IMG/VR virus record: IMGVR_UViG_3300032296_002452
Location: 1 to 64,000 of that record
DNA from: a virus
Strand: one strand, 5' to 3'
DNA length: 64,000 nt
A program made the translations under genes and the position numbers. The notes below the pieces were generated by a model. The model had not been told where the DNA came from, ran no database searches, and saw only the letters and a program-made list of their open reading frames with translations. Numbering within the stretch: position 1 is the stretch's first letter; each line of letters starts with the position of its first letter. Of the stretch, positions 59,674-64,000 are shown piece after piece.

Positions 59674-60475
59674 CTAAAAATTTTTGTATTATTTTTTCAG
59701 GAAACATGTATTCTTTTGCTAACTCAAAGTTCTTATCAACATATTCTTTTTTGGATTGGTACAACTCAGGTGACAATTTATTTAAAATTTCAGGTAAGTC
59801 TTCGTCTCCTTCGAAATAAATTATACCATTTTCGTCAAAATAATTAGAAGTTGATTTAGAACCTACGTAAATTGGTATGGTTCCAGATAAGAAACAATCT
59901 AAAAGTTTTTCAGTAAAGTAGTCGGACTCAATACTATTTTCTATAATAATTGAAAACATGTAATCTTTTAATCCATCAATTTTAAAGTCTAATGGTTTTT
60001 CGCAACCAGTCCCAAAAAAATCTAATCTATTATCATTTTTTAATCTGTCAAATACCCTAAATCTCATCCTGTGATAAGGGTTCCAATTTTTCCACGAAAA
60101 AATACAACTAACTAATTTTGATTTTTCATGAATGTTTATGTCTTCTTCTCTTAACCACGTACCCCCATGAGGAACATAAACAACGTTATCTGATTGTGAT
60201 AGTAAATTTTTATGGTGAGTAAAAATATATTTATAGTCATTTTTGTTTTTAATGATTTCTATATAGTTTTCTCCGTTAATTATCGGTGGTTCTATAAGCC
60301 ACGCACAATTTATTTTTGAGTTGTCTTTTGGTATTACAAAACACATTCTGTCAACATATACCGCAACATCGTAATTGTTGGGTTCTCTTTCCCAATCTGT
60401 TTTAGGGTCAATGTATCTAGACAGACCTGGTTGTCCTATTAAGTTTTCATCAATTAGTCTTATTTTTTTTGTCAT
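59660..60475 (-). CDS. Family 10 (fucosyltransferase-type) glycosyltransferase
   Basis: This 271-residue protein ends with the family 10 motif: FSIIIENSIESDYFTEKLLD then CFLSGTIPIYVGS (residues 174-206), that is, the N-S-x-x-x-D-Y-x-T-E-K-x-x-D-x-x-x-x-G-x-x-P-I-Y signature of alpha-1,3-fucosyltransferases. Family members move fucose from GDP-fucose; phage and bacterial relatives may use other donors. The N-terminal half is a Rossmann-like domain. The segment IFSWKNWNPYHRMRFRVF near residue 127 is also typical of the family. It overlaps the next gene by 14 bases. Confidence 0.8.
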   Translation of the reverse strand: MTKKIRLIDENLIGQPGLSRYIDPKTDWEREPNNYDVAVYVDRMCFVIPKDNSKINCAWLIEPPIINGENYIEIIKNKNDYKYIFTHHKNLLSQSDNVVYVPHGGTWLREEDINIHEKSKLVSCIFSWKNWNPYHRMRFRVFDRLKNDNRLDFFGTGCEKPLDFKIDGLKDYMFSIIIENSIESDYFTEKLLDCFLSGTIPIYVGSKSTSNYFDENGIIYFEGDEDLPEILNKLSPELYQSKKEYVDKNFELAKEYMFPEKIIQKFLDENV

Positions 60476-60476
60476 T

Positions 60477-61163
60477 TTAATATAAAATTTCGAATTTGTT
60501 TAGTCCTTTTGTATTGGCATATGAATCATAGTTTCTTACGTAATTATGTAAAAAAAACTTTGTGTTTGGAAACGAATAAGAGTTAATCATATCTTTTATA
60601 GATGATTGCATAACATGAACTTCTTTTGCTTTTTCTATCAAATATATGTAATCAAAAATTAAAAACTTTTTATTGTTACCAACAATTTTTAAGTCGGTTC
60701 TAATTCTGCTCTTATCTAAAAACATACCTCTATCAGGGTCTTCATGAACAAATATAAAATCTTCGTCCTTTGGATTTAATGTTTTGTAAAGTAACATTTC
60801 TCTATCTAAATCTCGCTCTACAAAATAACCATCGAATCTTAAAGAAAACGGAAGATTTTCTGACAGATAAAAACCCTCGTCAAATGTTTCTACTAAGTGT
60901 CTTAATGACCTTGATTTGTCAAAACCTATTTTTATTAGGTCATCAGATATGTTATGTTTATGTATGTATTCATCCACTTCTTGGTCCGAAGACAGACCAA
61001 TAGTGTGAAAATTACGCAAATCCCTATACATAAATTTTATATTCTCTTCAAAGTGTTTGTAACAAAATAAGGTGATTTCACCAAACACATTATAATAATA
61101 TCTTACTAATGCATTACAAGTAAAATGGTCACCCAATCCCATATGATGATAAATAAATTTCAT
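60477..61163 (-). CDS. Glycosyltransferase-like protein, unknown subtype
   Basis: This 228-residue protein starts KFIYHHMGLGDHFTCNALVR, a G-L-G-D-x-x-x-x-x-x-x-V-R motif like that of GT9-type (heptosyltransferase) and related transferases, in which the first strand-turn-helix binds the nucleotide. The closing region VHVMQSSIKDMINSYSFPN holds a Q-S-S-x-x-D segment typical of GT-B active sites. The substrate is unknown. It lies one base after the family 10 gene. Confidence 0.55.
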   Translation of the reverse strand: MKFIYHHMGLGDHFTCNALVRYYYNVFGEITLFCYKHFEENIKFMYRDLRNFHTIGLSSDQEVDEYIHKHNISDDLIKIGFDKSRSLRHLVETFDEGFYLSENLPFSLRFDGYFVERDLDREMLLYKTLNPKDEDFIFVHEDPDRGMFLDKSRIRTDLKIVGNNKKFLIFDYIYLIEKAKEVHVMQSSIKDMINSYSFPNTKFFLHNYVRNYDSYANTKGLNKFEILY

Positions 61164-61169
61164 TTTTTA

Positions 61170-61547
61170 TTAATATGGTTTGTAACTTTTTTCCTCAATA
61201 AACGTAGAAAAGTATTTCAAGTTTATTTCTTTTTTTATTTCCGCTCTTTTATCATTAACAAAATAAACAGACCGAGCTAATTGTACAAAAGAGTCATTAA
61301 ATTCTTTTTTTCTTTCTTTTTCTCTTATATTTTCCTCAATGTCCCAAAGCTCTTTATTCACTTTTAATAGTTCTACATACTCAGGAGACTCTGTTGAAAT
61401 ACCTAAATATTTTTCAACCACGGATTTTAAGTAGTCAAATTCACTCACAATATTTTTTAGTTTTTCAACCGATGTAATGTTATTTTTTTTAATTTCTAAA
61501 ATTGTTAACTTATCAACAATTTCCGCATGTGAAACTTCTATTTTCAT
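61170..61547 (-). CDS. DUF6165 family protein of the glycosyltransferase cassette
   Basis: This 125-residue helical protein shows the DUF6165 pattern: MKIEVSHAEIVDKLTILEIK (start), then NKELWDIEENIREKERKKEF and the close QLARSVYFVNDKRAEIKKEI, with a C-terminal EEKSY. The family is of unknown function and is found beside glycosyltransferase genes, which fits this position. It probably forms a helical bundle and may be a partner of a transferase. No catalytic residue is evident. Confidence 0.75.
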   Translation of the reverse strand: MKIEVSHAEIVDKLTILEIKKNNITSVEKLKNIVSEFDYLKSVVEKYLGISTESPEYVELLKVNKELWDIEENIREKERKKEFNDSFVQLARSVYFVNDKRAEIKKEINLKYFSTFIEEKSYKPY

Positions 61548-61552
61548 TTTAA

Positions 61553-62818
61553 TTAACTAACGTGTTGATGATTTAAATTACCTGTAATTCTTTCACACCA
61601 ATCTTTAGATTCTGAGTGAGGCCACACAACCCAATAGGATGGTTGGTGTGTTGTTTGGAATTCTCTCCAAACCTTACAATAACCATCGGGGTCATTCATC
61701 ATTCTTGAAATTTCTGCTTTATCGGCGTCTTTTCTATAAATTGTTTCATCATTTGCATCGTGGAAAGCCACTACCCAAAAATCGTAATCTTTTTCAGGTA
61801 CTTGATGGAATCCAATATCAATACAATGTTTAAACACAACCGCGAAACTATTTTTCCAATCCTCTTCAGTTTCATAGTTGTATGTATTTGGTGGATATTT
61901 CTTATCTATTGTTTCTTGTTGAATAGCTCTTCTTTCAAACAATAGTCCCGAATAAATTTCATAGTCTCTTAATGTTCTAATCGGTCCAAATCCAAAAACT
62001 CCATCATGTCCTTCTTGAACTTCGCCATCCATACCAAATAATTTTCTGTTTGTTAAGTGAGAATGATTGTTTCTTCTAACCCATTCTTTATCATCATCCC
62101 ACTGTTTAGTCCTACCCTTGCGAGTATATTCATGCCAAATTAAAGTTTTATGTGGGTGAAACAAATCATATCCCCAAGTATAAGCTCGTGCGGCAATTGA
62201 AATTTCTTCTCCGTGAAAATAATACTCAGGGTTATGTTGTACCTCAGTTGAAAATTGACCCAACGTAAAACAGTAGTGAGCAGAATAAAATCTTGCGGGT
62301 ACAGGTTCTTTCATGTCTTGCCAACCGGGTATTGTTTCGGGTAAAAAGAACACCGCACCTTCAGGAATAAATCTATCAAATACCATTCTCCATGGTTCTT
62401 GTACTCTTCCTTGTGGGTCATTTTCGGGGTCAAAAGATGAAACATAACCTGTCAATAAAGGTTTTTCATACCCTTTCTTTTGAAGTTGTTTAATCATCTT
62501 AATCATTTCGTCATCCCAATTTGGTGCGAACCTCATATGAGAATCTATCTGTAAAGTGTACTCTTCACCTTCGTATAATTGTTGTACCAAATTTCTTGCC
62601 CAACAAACACCTTCCGCTTCTTGATAGGGGATGTTTAAAACTCTAAATCTTTTATCACCTACAAACTCAGATAGGTCATCAAAACCATCTTCAGGGTGAA
62701 ACTGACGAGCAACACCAATTCTGAGATTTTTAGGTCTCTTGGCATTTTCAATCATATTTTTAATTGTTGGGATTAACTGTGGGTCACGATACGCAGCGAT
62801 TTGAACAAATATTTTCAT
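61553..62818 (-). CDS. GlcNAc-type glycosyltransferase (GT2-like)
   Basis: This 421-residue protein belongs to the glycosyltransferase (GlcNAc) family. It starts MKIFVQIAAYRDPQLIPTIK, the IaaYRDP segment typical of the family, and has YTLQIDSHMRFAPNWDD with D92-S-H as the metal motif. Later segments (FDRFIPEGAVFFLPE, HYCFTLGQFSTEV and YFHGEEISIAARAYTWGYD-like HGEE) match family members that attach N-acetylglucosamine to proteins or glycans. It is the first gene of the cassette after the lectin fibre and lies 92 bases from it. Confidence 0.8.
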   Translation of the reverse strand: MKIFVQIAAYRDPQLIPTIKNMIENAKRPKNLRIGVARQFHPEDGFDDLSEFVGDKRFRVLNIPYQEAEGVCWARNLVQQLYEGEEYTLQIDSHMRFAPNWDDEMIKMIKQLQKKGYEKPLLTGYVSSFDPENDPQGRVQEPWRMVFDRFIPEGAVFFLPETIPGWQDMKEPVPARFYSAHYCFTLGQFSTEVQHNPEYYFHGEEISIAARAYTWGYDLFHPHKTLIWHEYTRKGRTKQWDDDKEWVRRNNHSHLTNRKLFGMDGEVQEGHDGVFGFGPIRTLRDYEIYSGLLFERRAIQQETIDKKYPPNTYNYETEEDWKNSFAVVFKHCIDIGFHQVPEKDYDFWVVAFHDANDETIYRKDADKAEISRMMNDPDGYCKVWREFQTTHQPSYWVVWPHSESKDWCERITGNLNHQHVS

Positions 62819-62824
62819 ATAATA

Positions 62825-62843
62825 ATCTTTTACAAAAAAAGAT
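62825..62843 (-). terminator. Weak AT hairpin after the lectin fibre gene
   Basis: ATCTTTT and AAAAGAT form a 7-bp stem with a 5-base loop in the 92-base gap between the fibre stop (62911) and the next start (62818). It lacks a GC-rich base; no other feature is seen in the gap. Confidence 0.2.
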
Positions 62844-62910
62844 ATTATAAAGACAAAAATTATGAATAGTTAAACTATCAAATTATAACCCGTTTTTAGA
62901 CATCTAAACT

Positions 62911-63987
62911 TCAATTAAAGGTTAACGACCAACTTAATATTTGGTGATTATCATTTGCACCTCCTGTGGCAGCGCCAAATCCCATATAGTAAGAACCTGT
63001 ATCAAATGAGAAGCTTGTAAATGTTTGATTTGCCGAAACAGGTTTAGAATTCGTTGTGTTCCAATAAAGAGCAAAGGTCTGTGCAGAATTATTATAATCC
63101 GCCCAAAAATATAAGGTTTGTCTCCACAATCCTGATGATACTGAGGTGAGTAACGTATTTACGTTATTTTTATACCAAACGTAAAAATTGTTAGTGTATG
63201 TGTTAAATGTAATTGCGTTTATTGTTGCAGGGTCTGAAATCCTACCGACACCTCCACCGCCAATACCTGTTGTGGTATTGGTGGAAGTCCACTGTACACA
63301 GTAACCATCCGCACCTGTTCCTCCACCAATAAAAGTAGACCACTGAGTGGAAAAATTCCTATCAAATCTAATTGCGGTTGTTCTGTAAACATTACCCACT
63401 TGATTATTACTTGCGGTAGTTAAATTAATAATATTTGATGAAACTGCTGCGTTACCTCGAAGTACTAATCCCGAAGTAGATGAGAAATTGGCATAACTAA
63501 ACCCTTGTACATTCGAAGTATTCGATGGTGTAACGGTTGGAGTTGGCGTTTTGGTCGATGTTACACTTGGTGTTGGAGTTAGTGTATTAGTAGGGGTTTG
63601 GGTTATGGTTGGAGTGGGTGTTAGAGTTGGCGGTGGAACATACGAAGTCCAATAACCATTATTATTTAAATAAGTTTTTGCGGTTGATGTATCGGTAAAA
63701 GTTTGAGTTTTAATAACCGAATTACAAAGGTCAATAAATGATTGGTCCGAAAATACTTTTGTTCTCCAAAATTGAACGTATCCTGTTCCTGACACGGGTA
63801 GTGGTTGAGTACCACCCGATTGTGGGTATGCTATTACGTAACCCAAATCCTCGTCAGGACCGTTGTACCACCTTATACCTGTCGCATCAAATCCTGCGGT
63901 AGGAATCCCAATTGCTAAATCACCAATTTGTTCCGTTCCCGATATTGTAGTACCTGTATTATATGCAAATGGTCTAGAAATGGACAT
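62911..63987 (-). CDS. L-type lectin tail fibre with Thr/Pro-rich stalk
   Basis: This 358-residue protein has three parts. Residues 1-117 are an N-terminal beta domain typical of small phage fibres (SRPFAYNTGTTISGTEQIGD). Residues 118-158 are a Thr/Pro-rich stalk (TLTPTPTITQTP repeats). Residues 160-358 are an L-type (legume-like) lectin domain: FSYANFSSTSGLVLRGNAAV, then NVYRTTAIRFDRNFSTQWST, GGTGADGYCVQWTS, a GIGGGG loop and a closing HQILSWSLTF strand. Such domains bind carbohydrate, usually via Ca. There is no signal peptide. It is the first gene of the block and lies next to the glycosyltransferase cassette, so a glycan-binding receptor protein is likely. Confidence 0.8.
   Translation of the reverse strand: MSISRPFAYNTGTTISGTEQIGDLAIGIPTAGFDATGIRWYNGPDEDLGYVIAYPQSGGTQPLPVSGTGYVQFWRTKVFSDQSFIDLCNSVIKTQTFTDTSTAKTYLNNNGYWTSYVPPPTLTPTPTITQTPTNTLTPTPSVTSTKTPTPTVTPSNTSNVQGFSYANFSSTSGLVLRGNAAVSSNIINLTTASNNQVGNVYRTTAIRFDRNFSTQWSTFIGGGTGADGYCVQWTSTNTTTGIGGGGVGRISDPATINAITFNTYTNNFYVWYKNNVNTLLTSVSSGLWRQTLYFWADYNNSAQTFALYWNTTNSKPVSANQTFTSFSFDTGSYYMGFGAATGGANDNHQILSWSLTFN
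63514..63636 (-). repeat. Thr/Pro-rich repeat coding for a fibre stalk
   Basis: About 120 bases code for repeated T-P, TPTP and T-x-TPT units (residues 118-158 of the fibre), seen in DNA as repeated GTTGGAGT/GGTGTT-like units. The segment is low-complexity and probably unfolded or extended. Confidence 0.7.
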
Positions 63988-64000
63988 ATTTATAAACCAA

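Noticed and set aside
1-63987. T4-type late promoters TATAAATA read on the plus strand
   Set aside because: For minus-strand genes this string is on the template strand; on the coding strand the core is always TATTTAT, so the T4 orientation does not apply.

Overview
The window is a 64 kb piece of a large, AT-rich, strictly lytic-looking myovirus (contractile-tailed, distantly T4-like), most likely infecting a Bacteroidota host. The phage call rests on recognisable tail sheath, tail tube, gp6- and gp25-type baseplate wedge proteins, a tape-measure-like protein, a neck protein, a family B DNA polymerase, a DnaB-type helicase, a UvsX/RecA recombinase, a gp32-like ssDNA-binding protein and a FEN/RNase H nuclease. 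The host guess rests on SprB-type repeats in a fibre protein, a DUF5522 protein of a kind common in Bacteroidota, PKD and OmpA-like domains in virion proteins, and few Shine-Dalgarno sequences. I saw no integrase, tRNA, CRISPR array, terminase, portal or major capsid gene here; those must lie elsewhere in the genome.

Layout. About 1-18,100 (minus strand): baseplate and fibre genes, running from gp25 and gp6 through a 1619-residue wedge candidate to a set of large beta-rich structural proteins and a fibre with SprB-like repeats. A further gene starts at position 41 and leaves the window. About 18,100-25,040 (minus): DNA metabolism, with gp32-like protein, UvsX, FEN nuclease, an unknown protein, helicase, a B12-dependent class II ribonucleotide reductase and a DUF5522 protein. 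About 25,170-47,580 (minus): the main tail module, in the order neck/terminator candidates, sheath, HAD protein, tube, tail assembly chaperone with a likely frameshift, tape measure, a giant OmpA-domain protein, gp53-like wedge and a 2133-residue hub. One small plus-strand gene at 45,405 encodes a ribbon-helix-helix candidate regulator in the middle of it. 47,643-52,468 (plus): a SNF2-type helicase, a superoxide dismutase fused to a nuclease-like domain, a gp13-like neck protein and a small unknown. 52,465-55,182 (minus): family B DNA polymerase. 55,271-63,987 (minus): a small virion candidate, then a tightly packed cassette of glycosyltransferases, then an L-type lectin fibre with a Thr/Pro-rich stalk.

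Regulation. A directional motif with core TATTTAT (on the coding strand) lies a few to about 60 bases upstream of at least 15 start codons, on both strands, and is probably the phage's own promoter class. Four clear intrinsic terminators follow the ssDNA-binding protein, the 226-residue protein, the tail tube and the sheath.

Most notable: the SOD-nuclease fusion, the predicted +1 frameshift in the tail chaperone, the TATTTAT signal, the OmpA-like domain and clustered hydrophobic segments in tail proteins, and the lectin fibre beside the glycosyltransferase cassette.
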